From Nonomuraea coxensis DSM 45129 (GTDB lineage: Bacteria > Actinomycetota > Actinomycetes > Streptosporangiales > Streptosporangiaceae): a DNA stretch of 64,000 nucleotides. Position numbers and translations under genes: made by a program. The notes under the pieces were generated by a model. The model did no database searches and was not told the DNA's origin. It worked only from the letters and a program-made list of their open reading frames with translations. Shown here in pieces: positions 42,725 to 52,092 of this stretch (the stretch's first letter is position 1; each line of letters opens with the position of its first letter). The stretch lies in the NCBI RefSeq assembly GCF_019397265.1, contig NZ_CP068985.1:3514501-3578500 (forward strand), written 5' to 3'.

Positions 42725-43499
42725 GACCCGCCGCGCCGTGGACCTGCTCGTCGGGGCCGACGGCGTGCACTCCCGGGTCCGCGAGCTGGTCTTCGGCCCC
42801 GAGGAACGCCACCTCCGCCCCCTCGGCCACCACGTCGCCGCCTGCATCCTCACCGACGCGGAGCTGAGCGCGCGGGTCGGGCCGCGCTACCGGATGCTGA
42901 CCGTCCCCGGGCTGATGGCCGGCGCGTACGCGCTGCCTGAGGACCGGCTCGCGCTGCTCTTCCTGCGCCGCGAGCCCGACCCGGCCCTGCCCGCCGACCC
43001 CGTGGCGGCGCTGCGCCGCCACTACGGCGAGCTGGGCTGGATCCTGCCCGAGACGCTGCCCCGGCTGCCCGCCGACCTCTACTACGACCAGGTCACCCAG
43101 GTGGAGACCGGGTCCTGGAGCCGCGGCAGGGCCGTGCTGCTGGGCGACTCCTGCCAGGCGGTCTCGCTGTTCGCGGGACACGGCGCGTCCATGGCGGTGG
43201 CCGCCGCCTGGGTCCTGGCCGACGAGCTGGCCGCCGGCGATCTGCCCGCCGCGCTGGCCCGGTACGAGGAGCGCATGCGGCCGACGATCGCGGAGGTGCA
43301 GGCGTTCGGCCGCCGCTTCGTCGAGTGGATGGCGCCCTCCAGCCGCCGCCGGATCGCCGCCCGCGACTGGCTGCTGCGCCTGGCCGCCCTGCCGGGCGTC
43401 AACCGCCTGTTCCTCAACTCCCTCTCGCCCGGCGACCCCGGCCTGATCACCAGCAGGACCGGCCACCTCGCCTCCCGTGGGCAGCGCCACCCGGCCTGA
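42725..43499 (+). pseudogene. N-terminally truncated FAD-dependent monooxygenase
   Basis: The readable protein begins at about [18 protein letters not shown], which is the second FAD motif (DG), and continues through GDSCQAVSLFAGHGASMAVAAAWVLADEL (GD motif) to a normal C-terminus. The first 100-130 residues with the GxGxxG dinucleotide-binding fold are absent; an ATG at 42624 or 42699 would give only unrelated sequence in their place. The remainder, about 258 codons, is intact in frame, but a protein without the FAD-binding fold is unlikely to function. Confidence 0.8.
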
Positions 43500-43520
43500 C
43501 TCCGGCCCCGTAGATCTTTG

Positions 43521-43538
43521 ACCCGGATTTCACCGGGT
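43521..43538. promoter_or_regulatory. Inverted repeat in the narG promoter region
   Basis: ACCCGG-ATTTCA-CCGGGT is a 6-6-6 inverted repeat 40 bp before the narG start codon. It overlaps TTGACC (43518-43523), a plausible -35. It does not match the DosR-like boxes elsewhere. It may be an operator for the nar operon. Confidence 0.45.
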
Positions 43539-43577
43539 ATGGCGTGATTTGTGTTACGGGCGACCGAGGGAGCGAGC

Positions 43578-46500
43578 ATGGCGGGCACGGACGGGCCGGT
43601 GAGCGACGCGCTGCTCAGGATGGGGCGGCACCTACGCAAAGGAACGGTTTCCCCCGACCGGCGGACCCTGTACCAGATCGGCGGACGGCAGGCCGACGCC
43701 TTCTACCGCGACCGGTGGAGCCACGACAAGGTCGTCCGCTCCACGCACGGCGTGAACTGCACGGGCTCGTGCTCGTGGAAGGTCTACGTCAAGGACGGGA
43801 TCATCACCTGGGAGGCGCAGCAGACCGACTACCCGACCGTCGGCGGCGACCGGCCCGAGTACGAGCCGCGGGGCTGCCCGCGCGGCGCCGCGTTCTCCTG
43901 GTACACCTACTCGCCGACGCGGGTGCGTTACCCGTACGCGCGGGGCGTGCTGGTGGAGATGTACCGCGAGGCGAGGACCCGGCTCGGCGACCCGGTCGCG
44001 GCCTGGGCGGAGATCACCGCCGACCCGGACCGGCGGGCGCGCTACCAGTCGGCGCGGGGCAAGGGCGGGCTGGTCAGGATCGGCTGGGACGAGGCCTGCG
44101 AGATCATCGCCGCCGCCCACGTGCACACGATCAGGACCTACGGCCCCGACCGGGTCGCCGGGTTCTCGCCGATCCCGGCGATGTCCATGGCCTCGCACGC
44201 GGCCGGGGCCCGGTTCGTCTCGCTGATCGGCGGCGCCATGCTGTCGTTCTACGACTGGTACGCCGACCTCCCGGTGGCCTCCCCCCAGGTGTTCGGCGAC
44301 CAGACGGACGTGCCCGAGTCGGCGGACTGGTGGGACGCCGCGTACCTGATGCTCTGGGGCTCCAACGTGCCGGTCACCCGCACCCCCGACGCCCACTACA
44401 TGACCGAGGCCCGCTACCGGGGCCAGAAGGTCGTCGTGGTGAGCCCCGACTACAGCGACGCGGCCAGGTTCGGCGACGAGTGGCTGGCCCCGCATCCCGG
44501 CACGGACGGGGCGCTGGCCATGGCGATGGGCCACGTCATCCTCAAGGAGTTCTTCACCGCGCGCGAGACGCCGTACTTCACCGGCTACGTCAAGCGCTTC
44601 ACCGACCTGCCGTTCCTGGTCGGGTTGCGGGAGCGGGACGGCGCCTATGTGCCCGACAAGTTCCTGACCGCCGCCGACCTGGGCGACGACGAGGACGGGA
44701 ACGGGGCGTTCAGGACAGTGGTCGTCGACGCCCGCACCGGTGAGCCGGTCGTGCCCAACGGCTCGCTCGGCTTCCGCTACGCCGAGCAGGGCCAGGGCCG
44801 CTGGAACCTGGACCTGGGCGACGCCGACCCCGCGCTGACGCTGCTCGACGGGGAAGGCGGGGAGGGCGCGGAGACGGTGGAGGTGGCGCTGCCCCGCTTC
44901 GACGTCGCGGACGGGGTCCTGCGCCGGGGGGTGCCGGTCAGGGAGATCGGCGGGCGGCTGGTGACGACGGTGTTCGACCTGATGCTGGCCCAGTACGGGG
45001 TTGCCCGCGACGGGCTGCCGGGAGACTGGCCGTCCGGTTACGACGACGCGGCGGCACCGTACACGCCGGCCTGGCAGGAGGCGATCACCGGGGTGCCGGC
45101 CGCGCGGGCGGCCCGGATCGCCCGCGAGTTCGCCGCGAACGCCGAGCAGTCCGGCGGCCGATCGATGATCATCATGGGGGCGGGGGCGAACCACTGGTTC
45201 CACTCCGACACGATCTACCGCTCGTTCCTGACGCTGACCACGCTGACCGGCTGCCAGGGCGTCAACGGCGGCGGCTGGGCCCACTACGTCGGCCAGGAGA
45301 AGTGCCGGCCGATCACCGGGTGGGCGCAGCTCGCGTCCGGACTGGACTGGTCGAGGCCGCCGCGGCAGATGATCGGCACCGCGTTCTGGTACCTGCACAC
45401 CGGCCAGTGGCGTTACGACACCTACACCGCCGACGCCGTCTCCTCGCCGCTCGCCGAGGGGGCCTTCGCCGGGAAGGCCACCGCCGACCTGCTGGCCGCG
45501 TCCGCGCGCATGGGGTGGATGCCGTCGTTCCCGACGTTCGACCGCAACCCGCTGGACCTGGCCGACGAGGTGGCCGCGTCCGGGCAGGACCCGGGCGCCT
45601 ACGTCGCGGGCCGGGCCGCCACCGGCGAGCTCGGCTTCGCCTGCGAGGACCCCGACGCGCCCGCCAACTGGCCGCGCGTGCTGACCGTGTGGCGGGCCAA
45701 CCTGCTGGGCTCCTCGGCCAAGGGCAACGAGTACTTCCTGCGGCACCTGCTCGGCGCCGACGCCGCGCTGCGGGCCGAGGAGGCCGCCCCGGAACAGCGG
45801 CCCCGGGACGTGACCTGGCGTGAGCGGGCGCCGCGCGGCAAGCTCGACCTGCTGCTGTCGCTGGACTTCCGCATGACGTCCACCACGCTGTTCAGCGACA
45901 TCGTGCTGCCGGCCGCCACCTGGTACGAGAAGCACGACCTCTCCTCGACCGACATGCACCCGTTCGTGCACGCCTTCACCCCCGCCATCGACCCGCCCTG
46001 GCAGACCCGCACCGACGTCGCCGCCTTCCAGGCCATCGCCGAGGCGTTCAGCGACCTGGCGAGGACCCACCTCGGCACCCGCAGGGACCTGGTCGCCACC
46101 CCGCTGCTGCACGACACCCCCGACGAGTGCGCCAGCCCGCACGGCCGGGTGGACGACTGGCGGCGCACCGGCGCCGTGCCCGTCCCCGGCAGGAACTTCC
46201 CGCGCGTCACCGTCGTGGAGCGCGACTACGGCGCGGTCGCGGAGCGGATGGCGGCGCTCGGCCCGCTGCTCGACACCCTCGGCGCCACCACCAAGGGCCT
46301 CACCTACGAGGTCGGCGAGGAGGTGGAGCGGCTGCGCCGCACGAACGGGACCGTACGCCACGGCGTCGCCGCCGGCCGGCCGTCGCTGGCCCGCGACGTG
46401 GACCTGTGCGAGGCGATCCTGGCGCTGTCCGGCACCACCAACGGCCGGCTGGCCGCGCAGGGGTTCGCCACCCTGGCCCGCCGCACCGGCACGGACTTCA

Positions 46501-47249
46501 CGGGCCTCGCCGACGAGCACAAGCGGATCACCTTCGCCGACACGCAGGCCCGGCCGGTGCCGGTCACCACCTCGCCCGAATGGTCGGGCAGCGAGAGCGG
46601 CGGCCGCCGCTACTCCGCCTTCACCGTCAACGTCGAGCACCGCAAGCCCTGGCACACCCTCACCGGCCGGCAGCACTTCTACCTGGACCACGACTGGATC
46701 CACGAGGCGGGGGAGGCGCTGCCGGTCTACCGGCCGCCGCTGAACATGACCGCGCTGTTCGGCGAGCCCGCCCTGGGGGACGGCGGCGAGCGGGGCCTCG
46801 TCGTCCGCTACCTGACCCCGCACTCCAAGTGGTCCATCCACTCGGAGTACCAGGACAACCTGCTGATGCTGACGCTGTCACGGGGCGGCCCGACGATCTG
46901 GATGAGCCCGGCCGACGCCGCCAGGACGGGCATCGCGGACAACGACTGGGTGGAGGCGGTCAACCGCAACGGCGTCGTCGTGGCCCGCGCGGTCGTCTCG
47001 CACCGCATGCCCGACGGGACGGTCTACATGTACCACGCCCAGGAACGGGTGGTGGACGTGCCCAAGAGCGAGACCTCGGGCCTGCGCGGCGGCATCCACA
47101 ACTCGCTCACCCGCCTGCTCGTCAAGCCCACCCACCTGATCGGCGGGTACGCCCAGCTCTCGTTCGCCTTCAACTACCTGGGCCCGACCGGCAACCAGCG
47201 CGACGAGGTCACCGTGATCCGCCGCCGCAGCCAGGAGGTCGATTACTGA
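43578..47249 (+). CDS. narG: Respiratory nitrate reductase alpha subunit
   Basis: A 1223-residue molybdopterin enzyme reducing nitrate to nitrite on the cytoplasmic side. FS0 cluster ligands are His57, Cys61, Cys65 and Cys100 (HGVNCTGSC and RGCPRG), and the molybdenum-ligating Asp is in FYDWYADLP followed by GDQTDVPESADWWDAAYLMLWGSN. Length is normal for NarG. The ATG at 43578 follows GAGGGAG. No Tat leader is expected or seen. The 3' end overlaps narH by TGATG. It needs Mo-bis-MGD synthesis genes, which are not in this window; nor is a nitrate transporter. Confidence 0.97.
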   Translation: MAGTDGPVSDALLRMGRHLRKGTVSPDRRTLYQIGGRQADAFYRDRWSHDKVVRSTHGVNCTGSCSWKVYVKDGIITWEAQQTDYPTVGGDRPEYEPRGCPRGAAFSWYTYSPTRVRYPYARGVLVEMYREARTRLGDPVAAWAEITADPDRRARYQSARGKGGLVRIGWDEACEIIAAAHVHTIRTYGPDRVAGFSPIPAMSMASHAAGARFVSLIGGAMLSFYDWYADLPVASPQVFGDQTDVPESADWWDAAYLMLWGSNVPVTRTPDAHYMTEARYRGQKVVVVSPDYSDAARFGDEWLAPHPGTDGALAMAMGHVILKEFFTARETPYFTGYVKRFTDLPFLVGLRERDGAYVPDKFLTAADLGDDEDGNGAFRTVVVDARTGEPVVPNGSLGFRYAEQGQGRWNLDLGDADPALTLLDGEGGEGAETVEVALPRFDVADGVLRRGVPVREIGGRLVTTVFDLMLAQYGVARDGLPGDWPSGYDDAAAPYTPAWQEAITGVPAARAARIAREFAANAEQSGGRSMIIMGAGANHWFHSDTIYRSFLTLTTLTGCQGVNGGGWAHYVGQEKCRPITGWAQLASGLDWSRPPRQMIGTAFWYLHTGQWRYDTYTADAVSSPLAEGAFAGKATADLLAASARMGWMPSFPTFDRNPLDLADEVAASGQDPGAYVAGRAATGELGFACEDPDAPANWPRVLTVWRANLLGSSAKGNEYFLRHLLGADAALRAEEAAPEQRPRDVTWRERAPRGKLDLLLSLDFRMTSTTLFSDIVLPAATWYEKHDLSSTDMHPFVHAFTPAIDPPWQTRTDVAAFQAIAEAFSDLARTHLGTRRDLVATPLLHDTPDECASPHGRVDDWRRTGAVPVPGRNFPRVTVVERDYGAVAERMAALGPLLDTLGATTKGLTYEVGEEVERLRRTNGTVRHGVAAGRPSLARDVDLCEAILALSGTTNGRLAAQGFATLARRTGTDFTGLADEHKRITFADTQARPVPVTTSPEWSGSESGGRRYSAFTVNVEHRKPWHTLTGRQHFYLDHDWIHEAGEALPVYRPPLNMTALFGEPALGDGGERGLVVRYLTPHSKWSIHSEYQDNLLMLTLSRGGPTIWMSPADAARTGIADNDWVEAVNRNGVVVARAVVSHRMPDGTVYMYHAQERVVDVPKSETSGLRGGIHNSLTRLLVKPTHLIGGYAQLSFAFNYLGPTGNQRDEVTVIRRRSQEVDY

Positions 47250-48898
47250 TGCGCGTCATGGCACAGCTCGCCATGGTGATGAACCTGGACAAGTGCATCG
47301 GCTGCCACACCTGCTCCGTCACCTGCAAGCAGGCGTGGACCAACCGGGCCGGCACCGAGTACGTGTGGTTCAACAACGTCGAGACCCGCCCCGGCCAGGG
47401 CTACCCCCGCACCTACCAGGACCAGGACAGATGGAAGGGCGGCTGGGAGCTCAACCGGCGCGGGCGGCTGCGCCTGCGGGCCGGCGGGCGGCTGAAGAAG
47501 CTGCTGTCCATCTTCGCCAACCCGCTCATGCCGTCCATCGGCGACTACTACGAGCCCTGGACCTACGACTACGACCGGCTGTTCTCCGCGCCCATGCAGG
47601 CCGACACCCCCGTGGCCCGCCCGCGCTCGCTCATCACCGGCCGGCCCACCAAGATCAGCTGGAGCGCGAACTGGGACGACAGCCTCGCCGGCGGGCCCGA
47701 GCTGGCCTCGGCGGACCCGGTGCTGGCCAAGGTGTCGGAGGAGATCAGGCTGGAGTTCGAGCGGGCGTTCATGTTCTACCTGCCCCGCATCTGCGAGCAC
47801 TGCCTCAACCCCTCCTGCGTGGCCTCCTGCCCGTCCGGCGCGCTGTACAAGCGGACCGAGGACGGGATCGTCCTGGTCGACCAGGACCGCTGCCGCGGCT
47901 GGCGCATGTGCGTGACCGGCTGCCCGTACAAGAAGGTGTACTTCAACCACCGCACCGGCAAGGCCGAGAAGTGCACCTTCTGCTTCCCCCGCGTCGAGGT
48001 CGGCATCCCGACCGTCTGCTCCGAGACCTGCGTGGGCCGGCTGCGCTACATCGGGCTCGTCCTGTACGACGCCGACCGCGTGGCCGAGGCCGCCGCCACC
48101 CCCGACGAGAAGGACCTGTACGAGGCGCAGAAGCGCGTCCTGCTCGACCCGCGCGACCCCGAGGTGGCCGCCGCCGCCCGGCGCGAGGGCATCCCCGACG
48201 ACTGGCTGGAGGCCGCCCGCCGGTCCCCGGTGTACCGGCTGATCTTCGACTACGAGGTGGCGCTGCCGCTGCATCCGGAGTACCGGACGATGCCGATGGT
48301 CTGGTACATCCCGCCGCTGTCGCCCGTCGTGGACGCCCTCGCCGGCACCGGCCACGACGGCGAGGACGCCGGCAACCTGTTCGGCGCCATCGACACGCTG
48401 CGCATCCCCGTCGGCTACCTGGCCGAGCTGTTCACCGCCGGGGACGAGGAGCCGGTGCGGGCGGTGCTGCGCCGCCTGGCCGCGATGCGCTCCCACATGC
48501 GCCGGATCAACCTCGGCCAGGCACAGGACACGTCCATCGCCGCCGCCGTCGGCATGACCGGCGAGCAGGTCGAGGACATGCACCGGCTGCTCGCCCTGGC
48601 CCCCTACGGCGAGCGGTACGTCATCCCCAAGGCGCACGCCGAGCAGGGCGCCCAGCTGGAGGAGCTGGCCACCGGCTGCAGCCTCGACTACGAGGGCGGC
48701 CCCGGCATGAACGGCCCGTTCGGCGAGGCCTCCGGCCGGCCCGCCCCGGTCGCCGTCGAGAACTTCCACGCCCTGCGCGAACGCCAGGAGGGCGACGACC
48801 TCGACGACGCCGGCGAGCTGCGCGGCCGGGTCAACCTGCTCAACTGGGACGGCAAGGGCGTCCCCGACGGGCTCTTCCCCAAGAGGAGGCGGAAGTGA
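47249..48898 (+). CDS. narH: Respiratory nitrate reductase beta subunit
   Basis: A 549-residue iron-sulfur subunit carrying electrons from NarI heme to NarG. Four cysteine groups are present: CIGCHTCSVTC (Cys16, 19, 22, 26), CEHCLNPSCVASCP, CRGWRMCVTGCPYKK and CTFC/CSETC. The Trp in CRGWRMC replaces a cluster cysteine, as usual for the 3Fe-4S cluster of NarH. AGGAGG precedes the ATG, which overlaps the narG stop. The stop overlaps narJ by GTGA. Confidence 0.97.
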   Translation: MRVMAQLAMVMNLDKCIGCHTCSVTCKQAWTNRAGTEYVWFNNVETRPGQGYPRTYQDQDRWKGGWELNRRGRLRLRAGGRLKKLLSIFANPLMPSIGDYYEPWTYDYDRLFSAPMQADTPVARPRSLITGRPTKISWSANWDDSLAGGPELASADPVLAKVSEEIRLEFERAFMFYLPRICEHCLNPSCVASCPSGALYKRTEDGIVLVDQDRCRGWRMCVTGCPYKKVYFNHRTGKAEKCTFCFPRVEVGIPTVCSETCVGRLRYIGLVLYDADRVAEAAATPDEKDLYEAQKRVLLDPRDPEVAAAARREGIPDDWLEAARRSPVYRLIFDYEVALPLHPEYRTMPMVWYIPPLSPVVDALAGTGHDGEDAGNLFGAIDTLRIPVGYLAELFTAGDEEPVRAVLRRLAAMRSHMRRINLGQAQDTSIAAAVGMTGEQVEDMHRLLALAPYGERYVIPKAHAEQGAQLEELATGCSLDYEGGPGMNGPFGEASGRPAPVAVENFHALRERQEGDDLDDAGELRGRVNLLNWDGKGVPDGLFPKRRRK

Positions 48899-49512
48899 GC
48901 GAACACGACCTGCGCACCACCCACATGGTGGCCTCCGTGCTGCTCGGCTACCCCGACGAGCGCCTCCACGGCGGGCTGGACGTGCTGCGCGCCGCGGTGG
49001 ACGGGCTGCCGCAGGGGGAGCCGCGCCGGCGGCTGTCGGCCTTCCTCACCCACGCGGCCGCCACCGGCCCCGCCGAACTGGCCGCCCACTACGTGGCCAC
49101 CTTCGACCTGCAGCGGCGCTGCTGCCCGTACCTCACCTACTACGCCTACGGCGACACCCGCAAGCGCGGCGCGGCGCTGCTGCGCTTCAAGCACGCGCTG
49201 CGCGCCGCCGGGTTCGAGCTCGCCGACGGCGAGCTGCCCGACCACCTGGCCGTGGTGTGCGAGCTGTCGGCGCGCGGCGCGCCCGGCCCCGCCCTGCGGC
49301 TGATGAGCGAGCACCGCGCCGGCCTGGAGGTGCTGCGCGCGGCGCTGGAGGAGGAGCGCTCGCCGTACGCGGACGTCGTCGCCGCCGTCCTGGACACCCT
49401 GCCGCCGCCGACCGGACGGCAGCGGGAGGCCGCGGCGCGGCTGCTGGCCGAGGGGCCTCCGGCCGAGGCCGTCGGGCTGGAGCCGTACGCGATGGACGGG
49501 GTGAGCCGATGA
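48895..49512 (+). CDS. narJ: Nitrate reductase assembly chaperone
   Basis: A 205-residue TorD/NarJ-type helical chaperone needed to insert the molybdenum cofactor and attach NarGH to the membrane subunit. MVASVLLGYPDERLHGGLDVL and AAHYVATFDLQRRCCPYLTYYAYGDTRKRG are typical; LPDHLAVVCELSA follows. The GTG start has AAGAGGAGG upstream. It is not part of the final enzyme. Confidence 0.95.
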   Translation: MSEHDLRTTHMVASVLLGYPDERLHGGLDVLRAAVDGLPQGEPRRRLSAFLTHAAATGPAELAAHYVATFDLQRRCCPYLTYYAYGDTRKRGAALLRFKHALRAAGFELADGELPDHLAVVCELSARGAPGPALRLMSEHRAGLEVLRAALEEERSPYADVVAAVLDTLPPPTGRQREAAARLLAEGPPAEAVGLEPYAMDGVSR

Positions 49513-50222
49513 GCGTCCTGCTGTGGGCGGTGCTCCCGTACGTGGCGCTCACCGTGTTCGTGCTCGGCCACCTCTGGCGCTACCGCTACGACAAGTTCGG
49601 CTGGACCACGCGCTCGTCCCAGATGTACGAGTCGCGGCTGCTGCGGATCGGCAGCCCGCTGTTCCACTTCGGCATCCTGGGGGTGGCGCTCGGCCACGTC
49701 GGCGGGCTGGTGATCCCCAAGAGCTGGACCGCGGCCCTCGGGGTCAGCCAGGAGCTCTACCACCTGCTGGCCGTCGTGCTGGGCACGGTGGCGGGCCTCG
49801 CCACCGTGGCCGGCCTGGCCATCCTCGTCTACCGGCGCCGCACGGTCGGCCCGGTCTTCACCGCCACCACCCGCAACGACAAGCTCATGTACGCCGTCCT
49901 CGCCCTCACCATCGCCCTCGGGCTGGCCGCGACCGTGCTGGCCAACCTCGCCGGCGGCGGCTACGACTACCGCACGACCGTCTCGCCGTGGTTCCGGTCG
50001 ATCTTCGCCTTCCAGCCGCGGACGGAGCTGATGGCGGGCGCGCCGCCGCTGTTCCAGGCGCACGCGCTGAGCGCCCTGGCGCTGTTCGCGATCTGGCCGT
50101 TCACGCGGCTGGTGCACCTGCTCACGGCGCCCGTCGGCTACCTCACCCGGCCGTACATCGTCTACCGCAGCAGGGACGAGCACAGGCCCGCCGCGCGCCG
50201 CGGCTGGGAGCCCTCCCGCTGA
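49509..50222 (+). CDS. narI: Respiratory nitrate reductase gamma subunit (cytochrome b)
   Basis: A 237-residue membrane cytochrome b with five helices: N-terminal LLWAVLPYVALTVFVLGHLWRYRYDKFGWTTRSSQ, GSPLFHFGILGVALGHVGGLVIP, and FQAHALSALALFAIWPFTRLVHLLTAP supply the His ligands for two hemes. It oxidises menaquinol and anchors NarGH to the membrane. The ATG overlaps the narJ stop. All four subunits are tightly coupled. Confidence 0.96.
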   Translation: MSVLLWAVLPYVALTVFVLGHLWRYRYDKFGWTTRSSQMYESRLLRIGSPLFHFGILGVALGHVGGLVIPKSWTAALGVSQELYHLLAVVLGTVAGLATVAGLAILVYRRRTVGPVFTATTRNDKLMYAVLALTIALGLAATVLANLAGGGYDYRTTVSPWFRSIFAFQPRTELMAGAPPLFQAHALSALALFAIWPFTRLVHLLTAPVGYLTRPYIVYRSRDEHRPAARRGWEPSR

Positions 50223-50393
50223 CGGCTCGGCGGCCCGCCGCGACGTCCGTGACGATCTACCCGCGTCGTACGTCGCGCCCATGCGGGAAAGACCATTTGA
50301 CGCGCCCATGGCACTGTCGTGCGTGCGGTCGCACGGACACTGGAAGAGACGCGGAGGCGACGCGACCCGCACCCGATCCGCTCGGAGGTGTTC

Positions 50394-50825
50394 ATGTCGA
50401 CCTACTGGGATGTCAAACATCGGCTGAACCGGGCCGTCAACGCGCACGACCTGTCCGGTGTGCTCGCCTGCTACAGCCCGGACGCCGTCTTCGTCTCGCC
50501 GGCGGGCGTCGCGGAGGGACACGACGAGATCGGCTGGATCTACCAGCAGCTCTTCAAGGCGTTCCCGGACTTCCACATGGCGGCGTGGTTCGAGGTGAGC
50601 GACTGCGACAACCCGGCCGTCACCGAATGGACCTACACCGGCACCCACACCGGGCTGCTCCTGGTGCCGGGCGGTCACGAGATAGCCGGCACGGGCCGCC
50701 GGATCGCCGTCAGGGCGAGCTGCGCCACCCACATCTCCGACGACAGGATCGACTCCCACCGCGAGTATTTCGACCAGCTGGAGCTCTACAGCCAGCTCGG
50801 TTTCGGACTGGTGGAGCTGGAGTGA
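50394..50825 (+). CDS. SnoaL-like (NTF2-fold) protein
   Basis: A 143-residue protein with the SnoaL/NTF2 pattern: YWDVKHRLNRAVNAHDLSGVLACYSPDAVFVSPAGVAEGHDEIGWIYQQLFKAFPDFHM. Such folds act as isomerases, hydrolases or binding proteins; the reaction is not predictable. The ATG at 50394 is preceded by GGAGGTGTTC. TTTGAC at 50297 may be part of its promoter. The stop lies 3 bp from a truncated HAD gene on the other strand. Confidence 0.78.
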   Translation: MSTYWDVKHRLNRAVNAHDLSGVLACYSPDAVFVSPAGVAEGHDEIGWIYQQLFKAFPDFHMAAWFEVSDCDNPAVTEWTYTGTHTGLLLVPGGHEIAGTGRRIAVRASCATHISDDRIDSHREYFDQLELYSQLGFGLVELE

Positions 50826-50828
50826 CGT

Positions 50829-51108
50829 CGATCCAGGCGTCCAGGAGCCCGGGATCGTCGGGAACCGGCTCGCCGAGCATCGGAAGGAAGGAACGGGCCC
50901 TGCGCCGGTGGTGCTCGGCGAAGGAGCACTGACCGGCCAGGTATTCCCGCATGTGGCGCGCCTCCAGGCTCCACCACAACGCCACCAGCTCGTCCGGCGG
51001 CGCCGTCGCGCCCGGCGCGGCCCGGACGATCCTGGCGATGGTCTCCAGGACCGCGCTGCGATGGTCGACCAGGGTCCCGTCCAGGTCGAAGAAGATCACG
51101 TCCGCCAC
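50829..51108 (-). pseudogene. Truncated HAD hydrolase (N-terminal part only)
   Basis: A GTG start at 51108 begins VADVIFFDLDGTLVDHRSAVLETIARIV, a standard HAD motif I, and continues into the cap domain to about LLDAWI. There the homology stops and the frame runs into the antisense of the SnoaL-like gene until a stop near 50710. Motifs II-IV are absent, so catalysis is unlikely. About 130 C-terminal residues of an ordinary HAD enzyme are lost. Confidence 0.75.
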
Positions 51109-51115
51109 GCGTCGA

Positions 51116-51958
51116 TCATCCCACGGTGCGGAAATCCTCGGTGCCGAGCACGCGCAGCAGCTCAAGCCGCTCACGGGCCTCGTCGTCCGCCGGGGTGAAC
51201 ACCAGCAGCTGCTGCCTCTGGTCAGGGGTGACCAGGGTGGTGCAGTCCATCACCAGCCGGCCCACCCGCTGGTGCACCAGGCTCTTGCGGTCGGTACGCC
51301 GGACCGCCACCTCGTGCTCGGCCCAGAGCCGGCGGAAACCGGCGCTCGCGGCCAGCAGGCGCTCGACCAGCCGGGTGACCACGGGATCGCCGGCGCGGCG
51401 GCCCGCGACCGCACGGAGGTCCGCCACGAGCTGGCGGGCGTGATGCTCCTGCTCCTCCGGCGGATGGACGGCGCGGACCTCGGCCTCGGTGAACCAGCGG
51501 TAGACGAGGTAACGCCGGTCGCCGGTGAGCCCCGTGTGGTCGCCCATCAGCAGGACGGCCATCCGGTTCTGCGCGAGGAACTCGCCGAGGTCGGACAGCA
51601 CCACGGCCGGGGTGTCGCCCAGCAGGTCGAGCATGCGGATCAGCCCGGCGCGGGCCAGGCCGGCGAGGTGGTCGGCGGGCGGGGGCCGGTGGCCGGCCAG
51701 GTGGAACAGGTGGTCGCGTTCGTCGTCGGACAGCCGCAGCGCGCGGGCCAGCGCGCCCAGTAACTGGACCGACGGCCGGCTGCTGCGGCCCTGCTCCAGG
51801 CGGACGACGTAGTCCACCGACATGCCGGCCAGCATCGCCACCTCCTCGCGGCGCAGGCCGGCGGCGCGGCGCCGGGGGCCGTCCGCGAGGCCCACCTCCG
51901 CCGGGCGGATCGCCTCCCGGCGGCGGCGCAGGAAGTCGGCGAGCTCCTCACGGTGCAT
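51116..51958 (-). CDS. MmyB-type XRE regulator
   Basis: A 280-residue regulator: REELADFLRRRREAIRPAEVGL first helix, HTH AAGLRREEVAMLAGMSVDYVVRLEQGR, and C-terminal MmyB-like domain (LGDTPAVVLSDLGEFLAQNRMAVLLMGD). It is divergent from the aldo/keto reductase gene (134 bp), which is the normal arrangement for this regulator family and suggests it represses that gene. Confidence 0.88.
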   Translation of the reverse strand: MHREELADFLRRRREAIRPAEVGLADGPRRRAAGLRREEVAMLAGMSVDYVVRLEQGRSSRPSVQLLGALARALRLSDDERDHLFHLAGHRPPPADHLAGLARAGLIRMLDLLGDTPAVVLSDLGEFLAQNRMAVLLMGDHTGLTGDRRYLVYRWFTEAEVRAVHPPEEQEHHARQLVADLRAVAGRRAGDPVVTRLVERLLAASAGFRRLWAEHEVAVRRTDRKSLVHQRVGRLVMDCTTLVTPDQRQQLLVFTPADDEARERLELLRVLGTEDFRTVG

Positions 51959-52092
51959 GACTCCATCCTGCCGCGCCGCCGGAGGGCGAGCCAGGGAGCG
52001 GCTCTCCCACGATCGGCGCTCCGCTTACGCCCGTCCCCGGCCGGGCCCAGGGTGGGAGGGGACGGAAGCCCTGCGGCGAGAAGGAGAAGAAC

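Noticed and set aside
50297..50393. A tRNA or small RNA gene between narI and the SnoaL-like gene
   Set aside because: No cloverleaf arms or T-loop GGTTCGA sequence could be found; the stretch has promoter-like hexamers only.
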